Assembly: GCF_041080655.1 (NCBI RefSeq)
Contig: NZ_CP163525.1
Coordinates: 6,944,001 to 7,008,000, forward strand
Reading direction: 5' to 3'
Source: Streptomyces sp. CG4
GTDB taxonomy: Bacteria > Actinomycetota > Actinomycetes > Streptomycetales > Streptomycetaceae
Length of the DNA stretch: 64,000 nt
How positions within the stretch are numbered: the first letter of the stretch is position 1; the number at the start of each line of letters is the position of its first letter. The notes under the pieces are model-generated. The model ran no database searches. It saw nothing but the letters and a program-made list of their open reading frames with translations, and had not been told where the DNA came from. This document shows positions 51,239-61,605 of the stretch, in pieces. Position numbers and translations under genes: made by a program.

Positions 51239-51267
51239 TTTCACGGGGGCGATTCCCTGCCTATCCT
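51239..51267 (+). promoter_or_regulatory. predicted promoter of the DUF3040 gene
   Basis: TTTCAC (51239-51244) and TATCCT (51262-51267), 17-bp spacer, about 50 bases before the start. The palindrome CCAATTGG lies a little upstream (about 51217-51224). Confidence 0.6.
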
Positions 51268-51316
51268 GAAGGGACCCCCCGGGTCGCCCCGGCGACTGCA
51301 CGATGAGGAGGACTCC

Positions 51317-51700
51317 GTGCCGCTCTCGGAGCACGAGCAGCGCATGCTCGAGCAGATGGAGCGAGCGCTGTACGCCGAAGATCCCAAGTTCGCGTCAGCG
51401 CTTGAGGGAAGCGGACTGCGTACGTACACCCGGCGGCGGGTCTACCAGGCGGTCGCAGGTTTTCTCGTGGGTATCGCGCTCCTCATGGCCGGAATGGTCG
51501 CGCAGCTGATCTGGGTCAGCGTGGTGGGTTTCCTCGTCATGCTGGGCTGTGCCGTACTCGCCGTCACCGGCTGGCGCAGGGGCCCGAAGCCGGGTGAGCA
51601 GCCCGCGGGCGCAGTCCGCCGCCAGGCGCGGCCGAAACGCTCCATGATGGACCGGATCGAGGAGCGCTGGCAGCGCCGCCGAGACGAACAGGGCCGCTAG
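51317..51700 (+). CDS. DUF3040 small membrane protein
   Basis: A 127-residue protein beginning PLSEHEQRMLEQMERALYAEDPKFASAL, the DUF3040 signature, followed by two TM helices (VAGFLVGIALLMAGMVAQLIW and VVGFLVMLGCAVLAVTGW) and a basic tail. The S. coelicolor protein in this place (SCO2097, next to the dcw cluster) has, as I recall, been found in interaction studies with division or cell-wall proteins. AGGAGG precedes the GTG start. Confidence 0.88.
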   Translation: MPLSEHEQRMLEQMERALYAEDPKFASALEGSGLRTYTRRRVYQAVAGFLVGIALLMAGMVAQLIWVSVVGFLVMLGCAVLAVTGWRRGPKPGEQPAGAVRRQARPKRSMMDRIEERWQRRRDEQGR

Positions 51701-51784
51701 CCGTCCGGCGGTTTCCGCGGACGCCGACAGACAACGTATGAGGGGCGGCCACCGCCGGTGGCCGCCCCTCACCCATGACCCGTC

Positions 51785-54169
51785 TCAGCCCTGCTGCTCC
51801 GACGGCCGGCGCAGACCGGGCCTGGCCGCCGCCACCCGGGCCCTGAGCGCCGACCAGCGGGCCGACACCGCCCACAGCACCCGCACCGACGAGCGCGGCA
51901 GGAACAGCGCCCGCAGCCGGGCGCCGGTGCTCACCGTGCCCCGCAGTGCCTCGATCACCCGGCGCACATCCTCCGCCGCACCCGACGCCGGGCGCGGCCG
52001 GGGCGCGTACAGCACCTGCTCCACCGAGTCCGCCACCCGATGCACCGCGGCACCGGTCGCCGGATCCAGCTCACCGAGCTCGACGATCCGGGCGGCCGCC
52101 CGGCGCGGCGTCAGCGACTCGTCCGGTGGGATGCCGTGGTCCCAAGCACTGTCCGTCAGCTCCTGCCAGGCCGCCAGGGTGTGCGCGACCGCGCCCTCCT
52201 CGGTCCGGGCATGCCCGCCAAGTCGCCCCGACCGCACCCGCACGCGCCACAGCAGCGGCGACAGCGGAACCGCCGCCACCACCAGCGCGCCCAGGCCGAT
52301 CAGCAGATACCACCACGGGCCCGTGCCCCCGCCGCCGCCGTGCGGGGCCGCAGCGGCGGACGCGGTGTCGCAGCCCTGCAGCTTGACCAGCTCGGGCGTG
52401 CAGCTCTCGCTCGGCGAGGCCGCCGCCGAGGGCGCCGTGGACGACTGGTGCGACGGCAGGTCCTGGTCCGGCAGCGAGGTACCGGGCGTGTTCGACACCG
52501 TGTACGACGGCGTGGTACCACGGGTCGGCGTCGGCTCGAAGCGGGTCCAGCCCACGCCCGCGAAGTACAGCTCGGGCCAGGCGTGCGCGTCCTTCTGGTT
52601 CACCCCGACCGAGCCGTCGGCCTGCGGGGTGCCGGGCGCGAAGCCCACCGCGACCCGGGCCGGGATGCCGAGGGTGCGGGCCATCGCCGCCATCGCGAAG
52701 GAGAAGTGGACGCAGAACCCCTGCTTCTTCTTCAGGAAGTTCGCGATGGCGTCGGGACCGCGACCGACCTCCACCTGGGTGTCGTACTGGAAGCCGCCCG
52801 ACACGGCGAAGTAGTCCTGGAGCTTGACGGCTTCCTCGTAGTGGTTCCGCGCGCCCGCCGTGATCTGCTTGGCGGTCTGCGCCACCACCTGCGGCAGCAC
52901 GGACGGCACCGTCGTGTATGCGCGCTTCAGGGCCGCCGGCGGCTCCGGTGCGGCGGCCAGCTGCTCGGCGGTCGGCCGCACGTCCAGGCTGGTCACCTGG
53001 TAGGTCGCACCACGGGTGGTCTGGCCGTGGTCGCCGACGAGGGTCATGCCGACCGGTTCGTAGCGCCAGCGGCCGCCGATCTTCACCCCGCTCGGCGGGT
53101 ACGGCATCGGCAGCCAGTCCTGGGCGTACCAGCTCGCCGCCGAGACGGTTGTCGTCACCGTGCTGCGCCTGACGTCCGCGCCGAGGCCCATGGGCGTGGG
53201 GAACCTGTCCGGGACGCCGACGATGTGCCGCTGGGCCGGCTTCCAGGTGGTGCCGTCGAAGTCGTCCAGGGAGACGATCCGCAGATACAGGTCCGAGACG
53301 TCGCTCGCGCTGGTCTTCAGGGACAGCACCTGGCGGTCGTCGTCCGTGTTCAGGCTGTCGCGCAACGACACCAGCGGGTTGACCGCGGAGATCGTGCCGC
53401 CGTTGCCGTTGCCCGCTCCCATGCCCGCGCCGGCGGCGTCCAGCAGGCCGCCCTGCATCGCGGGCAGGGCGAGCGGCACCACCAGGGCCGCGCCGAGCGC
53501 GACCGCGCCGATCCGGCGCCCGGTGCGCACCGGGGCCACCGCGCTGCCCTCGGGGGAGCCGGGGGAGCGGGGAGCGCCGCCGAAGACCCGGCCCCACTGC
53601 GCCAGCCGGTCCTGGCCCTCCGCGAGCAGCAGCATCAGATAGCCGCCCGCCGCCACCAGGAACCACAGCCAGTCGGCCGCGCCGTCGGACAGCCCCGCGG
53701 CCACCGAGTACAGCGCGAGCAGCGGCAGCCCGGCCGGGGCCGCGCTGCGGAAGGTCACCGCGAGCGTGTCCACCAGGAGACCGATGAGCAGGACACCGCC
53801 GATCAGCATCAGTTTGATGCCGTCGGTGAGCGGCGCGGGTATCGCGTACTCGCTGACGTCCGTGGAGCCCTGCTGGAGCAGTTCGGCGATGTGCCGGAAG
53901 GCCTCCGGGCCGGGAATCAGCCCGATGATCGCGTACTCCCGCGCGAAGACCAGGGTCAGCAGGACCAGGGTGACCAGCGCCTGCGCCGCCACGGTCAGCG
54001 GTCGGCCCAGCGGCACCCGGCGGGCCGCCGCGCCCACCCCGGTCTGCACGGCCACCAGCGGGACCAGCTGCAGCAGCCAGGTCGGCTCGGCCACCAGGGG
54101 CAGCAGCGCGCAGGAGGCCATCAGGGTGGCCGCGGCCGCGCACAGCGCCAGTCGCGCCCGCCCGCTCAT
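51785..54169 (-). CDS. membrane-anchored transglutaminase-like protein (TgpA/DUF3488)
   Basis: A 794-residue protein: six or so N-terminal TM helices (DUF3488), a large extracytoplasmic transglutaminase-core domain with the catalytic Cys in KQGFCVHFSFAMAAMAR and His in NQKDAHAWPELYF, a Ser/Ala/Pro linker, a further TM helix (WWYLLIGLGALVVAAVPLSPLLW) and a cytosolic DUF4129-like tail. Together with DUF58 and MoxR genes it forms a conserved actinobacterial operon; the role of the trio is not established. Its start overlaps the DUF58 stop by four bases. Confidence 0.92.
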   Translation of the reverse strand: MSGRARLALCAAAATLMASCALLPLVAEPTWLLQLVPLVAVQTGVGAAARRVPLGRPLTVAAQALVTLVLLTLVFAREYAIIGLIPGPEAFRHIAELLQQGSTDVSEYAIPAPLTDGIKLMLIGGVLLIGLLVDTLAVTFRSAAPAGLPLLALYSVAAGLSDGAADWLWFLVAAGGYLMLLLAEGQDRLAQWGRVFGGAPRSPGSPEGSAVAPVRTGRRIGAVALGAALVVPLALPAMQGGLLDAAGAGMGAGNGNGGTISAVNPLVSLRDSLNTDDDRQVLSLKTSASDVSDLYLRIVSLDDFDGTTWKPAQRHIVGVPDRFPTPMGLGADVRRSTVTTTVSAASWYAQDWLPMPYPPSGVKIGGRWRYEPVGMTLVGDHGQTTRGATYQVTSLDVRPTAEQLAAAPEPPAALKRAYTTVPSVLPQVVAQTAKQITAGARNHYEEAVKLQDYFAVSGGFQYDTQVEVGRGPDAIANFLKKKQGFCVHFSFAMAAMARTLGIPARVAVGFAPGTPQADGSVGVNQKDAHAWPELYFAGVGWTRFEPTPTRGTTPSYTVSNTPGTSLPDQDLPSHQSSTAPSAAASPSESCTPELVKLQGCDTASAAAAPHGGGGGTGPWWYLLIGLGALVVAAVPLSPLLWRVRVRSGRLGGHARTEEGAVAHTLAAWQELTDSAWDHGIPPDESLTPRRAAARIVELGELDPATGAAVHRVADSVEQVLYAPRPRPASGAAEDVRRVIEALRGTVSTGARLRALFLPRSSVRVLWAVSARWSALRARVAAARPGLRRPSEQQG

Positions 54170-55526
54170 CGCACCGTCTCCCTGCTCACGGCGGCCAGGC
54201 CCGAGCGCTCCCGCTCCGCCTGCTGCCACAGCGCGCTCGGCGCGGCACCGCGCGGCACGCTCAGCGCGGTCCAGCCCGCCTCGCGCAGCATGCGCAGCCG
54301 CTCGGCGTGCCGGTCACCGGGCCGCGGCACATCGGTCGGCTCCCGCGCCCAGGTGTCCGGGTCCAGCACGAAGGCGACGGCGCCGCCGCCGCGCCGGCTC
54401 ATCTTGGCGACCGTCGTGGCCTGTTCCTCGTCCAGGTCGCCCAGGAAGGCCACCAGCAGCCCCTCGTTCCCGCCGCGCAGCACGTCGTAGGCCCGGGACA
54501 GGCCCGTGCCGTCGGAGTGGTCGATCACCGCGAGGGTGTCCATCATCAGCCCGGCCGCCTCCGCGGTCTCCTGGCCGCTGCCCGCGAACCCGTCGGCGCC
54601 CTCGCCGGGCACCACGCTGCCGCTGTCGGTCAGCAGCCTTATCGAGAAGCCCCGTTCGAGCATGTGCACCAGCACCGAGGCGGCGGCGGAGACCGCCCAC
54701 TCGAAGGCCGAGTCGGGGCCCGCGCCCTCGTAGGCGCCGCCCCGCGTGTCCAGCAGGACGGTGCACCTCGAACGCCGGGGCTGCTCCTCGCGGCGCACCA
54801 TCAGCTCGCCGTAGCGCGCGGTGGACCGCCAGTGCACCCGGCGCAGGTCGTCGCCGTAGCGGTAGCCGCGCGGGATGACGTCGTCCTCGCCCGCGAGGGC
54901 CAGCGAGCGCTGCCGTCCGTCGCCGTACCCCTGAGCCTCGCCGCTGAAGCGGACCGGCGCGAGCGGCTCCACGCGCGGGATGACCGTCAGGGTGTCGTAC
55001 GTCGAGAAGGAGCGGGTCAGTTCGCACATCCCGAAGGGGTCGGTCAGGCGCAGTTGCAGCGGGCCCAGCGGATAGCGGCCGCGCAGGTCGGAGCGGACCC
55101 GGTAGGACACCTCGCGGCGGCCGCCCGGCTCCACCCGGTCCAGCACGAACCGGGGGCGCGGTCCGAGGACGTAGGGCACCCGGTCCTGGAGCATCAGCAG
55201 GCCGGTGGGCAGCCGGGAGACGTTGTCCATCCGCAGATGCACCCGGGCCTCGCTGCCGGCCGGCACGCGCGCGGGGGCGAGCCGGCGGGTGCCGGCCACC
55301 CGGTAGCGCGTGCGGTACACCACGGTCGCGCAGATCAGGGGGAGCGAGGCCAGCAGCAGGCCGACCCGCAGCAGATCGCTCTGGCCCAGGACGTACGCGC
55401 AGATCGCGGCCGCGATCCCGGCCGCCAGGAAGGAACGGCCACGGGTCGTGAGGCCCGCGAGGGCCGTACGGACGCCGCCCGTCTCCTCGCGGTCGGCCTC
55501 CGCCTGCCCGGTCCCCCCGGCGCTCA

Positions 55527-55530
<4 letters not shown>
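54166..55530 (-). CDS. DUF58 domain protein
   Basis: A 454-residue protein with two N-terminal TM helices (about 30-70), a beta-rich middle and the DUF58 motif RGYRYGDDLRRVHWRSTARYGELMVRREE at about residue 225, then a von Willebrand-A-like domain (TVLLDTRGG, LVAFLGDLDEE). DUF58 proteins are encoded with MoxR ATPases and may be their clients. GTG 55530 or ATG 55527 can start it; both overlap the moxR stop (TGA 55527-55529), so translation is coupled. Confidence 0.92.
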
Positions 55531-56567
<1,037 letters not shown>

Positions 56568-56800
56568 CCGGCCCTCCTCGGCCCGTTCTTTCCGGGCCGA
56601 CGCTGCTTGCGAAACCGGCCCACCCCGAAACACGGACACCACGCGGGAATAGTTCCGCGCGATGCCACACCCCGCATTCTTGCCGCCGTTACCGATTCGT
56701 GTCACTCGCCTGTGGACAACTGCCCGCACGATGTCGGTCTTACGTCTTTTTCGACCGTGATTTCGATAAGGGGACGGCGTGGGAGGCGGCGCGTTCTCGG

Positions 56801-56821
56801 GGCGGCCGGCCGGTCCGCCCG
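56801..56821 (-). terminator. possible terminator after the carbonic anhydrase
   Basis: GGGCGG (56801-56806) and CCGCCC (56816-56821) form a stem whose loop is itself self-complementary, right after the stop codon of the minus-strand gene. Confidence 0.35.
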
Positions 56822-56822
56822 G

Positions 56823-57371
56823 TCAGGCCGGGTCGACCTCGCGCAGCAGACCGGTGCGCACGTCGAACACGAAACCGCGCACGTCGTCGGTGTGCGGCAG
56901 GAACGGTGAGGTGCGCACGCGCTGCATGGACTGGCGCACGTCCTGGTCGACGTCCCGGAAGGACTCCACCGCCCAGGCCGGCCGCTGGCCGACCTCCATC
57001 TCCAGCTCGTGCCGGAACTCCTCGGTGAGGGACTCCAGACCGCAGCCGGTGTGGTGGATGAGGACGACGCTGCGGGTGCCGAGCGCCCGCTGGCTGATGG
57101 TCAGGGACCGGATGACGTCGTCGGTGACGACGCCGCCCGCGTTGCGGATGGTGTGACAGTCGCCGAGCTCCAGGCCCAGCGCGGCGTGCAGGTCGAGGCG
57201 GGCGTCCATGCACGCCACGACGGCGACCTGGAGGACGGGGTGTGCGTCCATGCCCGGGTCGGAGAACTCGGCGGCGTACGTCTGGTTGGCCTCAACCAGG
57301 CGGTCCGTCACGGTGCCGCTGTCGGTTATGGCGCCTTCGGATCCAGTGGGAGCTGCTGCGGAAGTCGTCAT
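56823..57371 (-). CDS. beta-carbonic anhydrase
   Basis: A 182-residue beta-class enzyme interconverting CO2 and bicarbonate. Zinc ligands and dyad are seen in VVACMDARLDLHAALGL (Cys, Asp-Arg), RNAGGVVTDDVIRSL and LIHHTGCGLESL (His, Cys). Of three possible starts, the ATG at 57371 is preferred because TAACGT (minus strand 57384-57379) lies exactly seven bases before it; ATG 57377 and ATG 57434 are alternatives. It lies where mraZ is found upstream of rsmH in many bacteria; no mraZ is seen. Confidence 0.92.
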   Translation of the reverse strand: MTTSAAAPTGSEGAITDSGTVTDRLVEANQTYAAEFSDPGMDAHPVLQVAVVACMDARLDLHAALGLELGDCHTIRNAGGVVTDDVIRSLTISQRALGTRSVVLIHHTGCGLESLTEEFRHELEMEVGQRPAWAVESFRDVDQDVRQSMQRVRTSPFLPHTDDVRGFVFDVRTGLLREVDPA

Positions 57372-57790
57372 ACTCATGACGTTACTGGTCACGGTCGGTC
57401 CTGGCCCGCTGTGAGAGGGGACAAAGAACGTCATCGTGGCTTGTTGTGAGCTAACCCACAGGGAGGGCAAACCTGCTCCGGCCGGGTGAATCAGTTCGAA
57501 TTGCGGCCCTCTCCGCGATGGGGTAGGCGACGCGCAGGCCGGTTGATTGACCGCGAGACAGGGTGGACTAAAGTGACGCGAAGCGGGAGGCGTGGCTCTC
57601 CCTGCTGGTGAAACCCCCGGAGACCCCGGCTCACCCCGGTCCGTCTCCCCACGTGCGCGGCGCGTACGTACGGCTCGGCCTCCTCCCGCTCCCGGTCCGG
57701 CTGACGCTTCCGGCGCCGGCAGGCCTCCCCTACACGAGCTGGCGGGGACCCGGCGGTGCGTGCGGCCCTGCCGGAAGATGAGAGGCCCCC
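57372..57790. other. dcw cluster upstream region
   Basis: 419 bp without a convincing gene. It holds the divergent carbonic anhydrase start region and a good plus-strand promoter: TTGACC (57547-57552) and TAAAGT (57569-57574), spacer 16. That would give a leader of about 210 nt before rsmH, long enough for regulation; a GC-rich open frame from 57592 is judged a shadow. Confidence 0.55.
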
Positions 57791-58747
57791 TTGAGCCAGA
57801 GTCGACACGTCCCGGTGATGCTCCAGCGGTGCCTGGATCTGCTGGCGCCCGCCCTGGAGCGGCCGGGCGCGGTGGTCGTCGACTGCACACTCGGCCTCGG
57901 CGGACACAGCGAGGCGCTGCTGACCCGGTTCCCCGAGGCGCGGCTGATCGGCCTGGACCGGGACAAGGAGGCGCTGCGGCTGTCCGGTGAGCGGCTGGCG
58001 CCCTTCGGCGAGCGCGCCACCCTCGTGCACGCCGTCTACGACGAGCTGCCCGACGTGCTGCGCCGGCTCGGCACCGCGCGCGTGCAGGGCGTCCTGTTCG
58101 ACCTCGGCGTCTCCTCCATGCAGCTGGACGAGGCCGACCGCGGCTTCGCCTACGCCCAGGACGCGCCGCTGGACATGCGCATGGACCAGACGTCCGGCAT
58201 CAGCGCCGCCGAGGTGCTCAACACCTACCCGGCGGGTGAACTCGTGCGCATCCTGCGCGCGTACGGCGAGGAGAAGCAGGCCAAGCGGATCGTGTCCGCG
58301 ATCGTGCGCGAGCGGGAGAAGGAGCCTTTCAGCACCAGCGCCCGGCTCGTCGAGCTGATCCGGGACGCCCTGCCGCAGGCTGCCAAGCGCACCGGCGGCA
58401 ACCCCGCCAAGCGCACCTTCCAGGCGCTGCGCATCGAGGTCAACGGCGAACTGTCCGTCCTGGAGCGGGCCATCCCGGCCGCCGTGCAGGCCCTCGACGT
58501 CGGCGGGCGCATCGCGGTGCTGTCGTACCACTCGCTCGAAGACCGGTTGGTCAAGCACGTGTTCGCGGCCGGTGCCGCGTCGACCGCGCCGCCCGGGCTG
58601 CCGGTCGTGCCGGAGCGGTACCAGCCGCGGCTCAAGCTGCTCACGCGGGGTGCCGAACTTCCCACCGAGGAAGAGGTCGCCGAGAACCGCCGGGCCGCAC
58701 CGGCCAGGCTGCGCGGCGCCGAGCGCATCAGGGAGGACGCCGAGTGA
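57791..58747 (+). CDS. rsmH: 16S rRNA m4C1402 methyltransferase RsmH (MraW)
   Basis: A 318-residue methyltransferase acting on the ribosomal P site. HVPVMLQRCLDLL, the SAM motif VVDCTLGLGGHSEALL, LIGLDRDKEAL, GVLFDLGVSSMQLDEADRGFAY, PLDMRMD, NPAKRTFQALRIEVNGELSVLERAI and SYHSLEDRLVK are all typical. The start is TTG at 57791 with AGAGG five bases upstream; the ATG at 57778 is out of frame. The stop is overlapped by a small downstream ORF. Confidence 0.96.
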   Translation: MSQSRHVPVMLQRCLDLLAPALERPGAVVVDCTLGLGGHSEALLTRFPEARLIGLDRDKEALRLSGERLAPFGERATLVHAVYDELPDVLRRLGTARVQGVLFDLGVSSMQLDEADRGFAYAQDAPLDMRMDQTSGISAAEVLNTYPAGELVRILRAYGEEKQAKRIVSAIVREREKEPFSTSARLVELIRDALPQAAKRTGGNPAKRTFQALRIEVNGELSVLERAIPAAVQALDVGGRIAVLSYHSLEDRLVKHVFAAGAASTAPPGLPVVPERYQPRLKLLTRGAELPTEEEVAENRRAAPARLRGAERIREDAE

Positions 58748-58857
58748 GCGAGACGCGTCGGCTGGATTCCCGGACTCATCGGGGGGACCGGCCGGATTCC
58801 CGGACTCTCAGAGGGAGTCGGTTGGATCCCCGAACCCACCGGGGGAGCCGTGAGTAG
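58744..58857 (+). CDS. 37-residue repeat peptide between rsmH and ftsL
   Basis: A GTG-started ORF overlapping the rsmH stop by four bases (GTGA) and ending eight bases into ftsL. It encodes three 10-residue units: LDSRTHRGDR, PDSRTLRGSR, LDPRTHRGSR. The repeat period is exactly 30 nt and comparison of the units shows mostly synonymous differences (CTG/TTG, CGG/CGA/CGT, ACT/ACC, CAT/CAC, CGG/AGA). I know of no described product; it may be a coupling peptide that carries ribosomes from rsmH to ftsL, or a repeat expansion that happens to be open. Confidence 0.5.
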   Translation: MSETRRLDSRTHRGDRPDSRTLRGSRLDPRTHRGSRE

Positions 58858-59458
58858 GAAACCCCAACTGAGGGGGCGGGCCGCGCGACTCGCCCGGCTC
58901 TTCCCGGCCGGCCGGGCCCAGGCCGCCCGCACCCCGTTCGTCCTCCTCGTCGTCCTGCTCCTCGGCGGCGGCCTCATCGGGCTGCTGGTGCTGAACTCCG
59001 CGCTCAGTGAAGGCTCGTTCAAACTGGCAGATCTGCAGAAGCGGACGAGGAGCCTCACCGACGAGGAACAGGCTCTGCAGCGGGACATCGACGCCTACTC
59101 GTCCCCCGACGCCCTCCAGCGCCGGGCCCACGAACTCGGCATGGTCCCGGGCGGCGACCCGGCCTTCCTCGGCCCCGACGGCAAGGTCCTGGGCGTCCCG
59201 AGCGCCGCCCCCCGCTCCGCCGTCTTCTCCGCCCCGGTCGCCCCCGAGACCCTGGCTCCGTCCCCCGCTCCCTCCGCGACAGGGGCCGCCCTCCCCGCCG
59301 CCGCGACGGGGTCCCCCCTCCCCTCCACCGCACCGGCCCAGGGGCCGTCCGCCCGCACCGGCCCCCAGCCCGTCCCCGCGCTCCCCGCCCCGGCGGCGGC
59401 CGTCCCCCCGCCGCCCTCGATCCCCCAGCCCATCCCCACCCCGACCCCCGGCAGGTGA
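58850..59458 (+). CDS. ftsL: cell division protein FtsL
   Basis: A 202-residue bitopic divisome protein: basic cytosolic N-terminus, one TM helix (FVLLVVLLLGGGLIGLLVL, about 30-48), a short periplasmic coiled coil (LADLQKRTRSLTDEEQALQRDIDAYSS) with the FtsL/DivIC-type LQRRAHELGM, then a 100-residue Pro/Ala/Ser tail not found in E. coli FtsL. GTG 58850 has GGGGGAG close upstream. The stop overlaps the ftsI start (GTGA, 59455-59458). Confidence 0.93.
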   Translation: MSRKPQLRGRAARLARLFPAGRAQAARTPFVLLVVLLLGGGLIGLLVLNSALSEGSFKLADLQKRTRSLTDEEQALQRDIDAYSSPDALQRRAHELGMVPGGDPAFLGPDGKVLGVPSAAPRSAVFSAPVAPETLAPSPAPSATGAALPAAATGSPLPSTAPAQGPSARTGPQPVPALPAPAAAVPPPPSIPQPIPTPTPGR

Positions 59459-61431
59459 CGGAAGTGTCCGACAGGGAAGCGCCGCGTCGCCGTGTGCCCG
59501 GGCCCGCCAAGCCACCGCGGCCCAGAAGTGGCGCCGCGCGGCGCCAGCCCGGGCCCGGGGCGCGTCCGGTGCGGCGGCCGAGCGGTGCGCGGTTCTCGGG
59601 CCAGCGCACCCTCCGGCTCGGCAACCCGCGGCCCCGGCTGCGCATGATCAGCCTCGTGCTGACCCTGGTGCTGCTCGCCTTCGTCGTACGGCTGCTCCAG
59701 GTGCAGGCCGTCGATGCCAGCGCGTACGCCGCGCGGGCCGAGCAGAACCGGTATGTCGTGCACACGCTGGCCGCCGAGCGCGGCGGGATCACCGACCGCG
59801 ACGGGGTGGCCCTCGCCGTCAGCGAGGACGCGTACGACATCACGGCCGACCCCACGATGTTCAGCCGGAAGCAGCTGAAGATCGACGACGGGCCCGAGCA
59901 GGCCGCCGCGCTGCTCTCGCCGATCCTCGGGCAGGACCAGGCCACGCTGGTGAACAAGCTGCGGCCCAAGAACAAGAACTCCCGGTACACCCGGCTCGCC
60001 ACCCGGCAGACCCCCCAGGTCTGGAAGCAGATCAAGGACCTGAGGAACGCGCTCGCCGCGAAGGCGGCGACGGACAACAACACCGCCAACGTGCTGGCCG
60101 GCGTCTTCGCCGACCCCAGCAGCCAGCGCGTGTACCCCAACGGCGAGCTCGCCGCCGGGACACTGGGCTGGGTGAATGCCGACGGCAAGGGCGGCGGCGG
60201 CATCGAGCAGGCGCTGAACAAACAGCTGTCCGGCAAGGACGGCAAGATCCGCTACGCCCAGTCCGGCGGTCGCGAGGTGCCCACGGCCGGGTCCAACGAG
60301 ACCCCCGCCGTACCGGGCTCCGACGTGGAGCTGACCATCGACCGCGACATCCAGTGGGCCGCGCAGAAGGCCATCACCGAGCAGGTGGAGAGGTCCAACG
60401 CGGACCGCGGGTACGTCGTCGTCCAGGACACCCGCACCGGCCAGATCCTGGCCATGGCCAACGCACCCGGCTTCGACCCGAACCACCTGTCCAAGGCGGA
60501 CGCGGAGGCCATGGGCAACGCGGCCCTGCAGGACGCCTACGAGCCCGGCTCCACCGCCAAGGTGATGTCCATGGCGGCCGTGCTGCAGGAGAACGCCGCG
60601 ACCCCGCTCACCCACGTGGTCGTACCCAACCGGCTGCACCGTGGCGACCGCCTCTTCCAGGACGACGTCGACCACGACACCTGGTACCTGACCCTGAACG
60701 GCGTGCTCGCCAAGTCCAGCAACATCGGGACCATCCTGGCCACCGGCCAGCTCGGCAGGACCCAGGCCGAGGCGAACAAGGTCCTCTACTCCTATCTGCG
60801 CAAGTTCGGCATCGGCAACCCGACCGGGCTCGGTTTCCCCGGCGAGACCCCCGGCATCCTCGCGCCGTACCAGAAGTGGTCCACGTCGCAGCAGTACACG
60901 ATTCCTTTCGGCCAGGGTTTCTCCATCAACGCCGTGCAAGCCGCCTCCGTGTACTCGACCATCGCCAACGGCGGGGTCCGGATCCAGCCGACCCTGGTGC
61001 GCGGCACCAAGGGCGCCGACGGGCGCTTCACCCCCTCCCCGAAGCCCCAGGAGACGCGGGTGGTCAGCGACAAGACCGCCCGGACGGTCGCCCAGATGCT
61101 GGAGTCCGTGGTGGACGACGAGCAGGGCACCGGCATCAAGGCCCGCATCCCCGGCTACAACGTCGCCGGCAAGACCGGCACGGCCAACCGTGTGGATCCG
61201 GCCACCGGCAAGTACCGCGGCTACACCTCGTCCTTCGCCGGCTTCGCCCCCGCGGACAACCCCCGCATCACCGTCTACTGCGCCATCCAGAACGCCACCT
61301 CCGGCAGCTACTACGGCGGCCAGATCTGCGGTCCCATCTACAAGCAGGTGATGGAGTTCGCCCTGAAGACCCTCCAGGTCCCGCCGACCGGGGCGCCGGC
61401 CGCCAACCTGCCCGTCGACTACAAGCCCTGA
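59455..61431 (+). CDS. ftsI: septal peptidoglycan transpeptidase FtsI (PBP3)
   Basis: A 658-residue class B penicillin-binding protein required for septation. Long Arg/Pro-rich cytosolic N-terminus, TM helix LRMISLVLTLVLLAFVVRLLQ (about 62-80), dimerisation domain with AERGGITDRDGVALA, and the transpeptidase with SxxK in AYEPGSTAKV, SxN in AKSSNIG and KTG in VAGKTGTANR. Length is usual for actinobacterial PbpB. Translationally coupled to ftsL. Confidence 0.96.
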   Translation: MTEVSDREAPRRRVPGPAKPPRPRSGAARRQPGPGARPVRRPSGARFSGQRTLRLGNPRPRLRMISLVLTLVLLAFVVRLLQVQAVDASAYAARAEQNRYVVHTLAAERGGITDRDGVALAVSEDAYDITADPTMFSRKQLKIDDGPEQAAALLSPILGQDQATLVNKLRPKNKNSRYTRLATRQTPQVWKQIKDLRNALAAKAATDNNTANVLAGVFADPSSQRVYPNGELAAGTLGWVNADGKGGGGIEQALNKQLSGKDGKIRYAQSGGREVPTAGSNETPAVPGSDVELTIDRDIQWAAQKAITEQVERSNADRGYVVVQDTRTGQILAMANAPGFDPNHLSKADAEAMGNAALQDAYEPGSTAKVMSMAAVLQENAATPLTHVVVPNRLHRGDRLFQDDVDHDTWYLTLNGVLAKSSNIGTILATGQLGRTQAEANKVLYSYLRKFGIGNPTGLGFPGETPGILAPYQKWSTSQQYTIPFGQGFSINAVQAASVYSTIANGGVRIQPTLVRGTKGADGRFTPSPKPQETRVVSDKTARTVAQMLESVVDDEQGTGIKARIPGYNVAGKTGTANRVDPATGKYRGYTSSFAGFAPADNPRITVYCAIQNATSGSYYGGQICGPIYKQVMEFALKTLQVPPTGAPAANLPVDYKP

Positions 61432-61605
61432 TCAGCCCCGATCAGCACACCGGACACCAGGAACGAACTCGTGACAACGATCACCCCGGAACCCGGGAAC
61501 CACGGCGCCCCCCGCCCCTCGCTTCGCTCCGGAGCGGGTGCGCCCGGTACGCTCACCGCCGTGCCACACGCTGATCAGTCCCAAACCACCCAGAAGGGCG
61601 CTTCC

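Noticed and set aside
57592..57990. 132-codon ORF upstream of rsmH
   Set aside because: It overlaps rsmH out of frame and its Pro/Arg/Gly-rich sequence looks like a high-GC shadow, although GGGAGG precedes its GTG.
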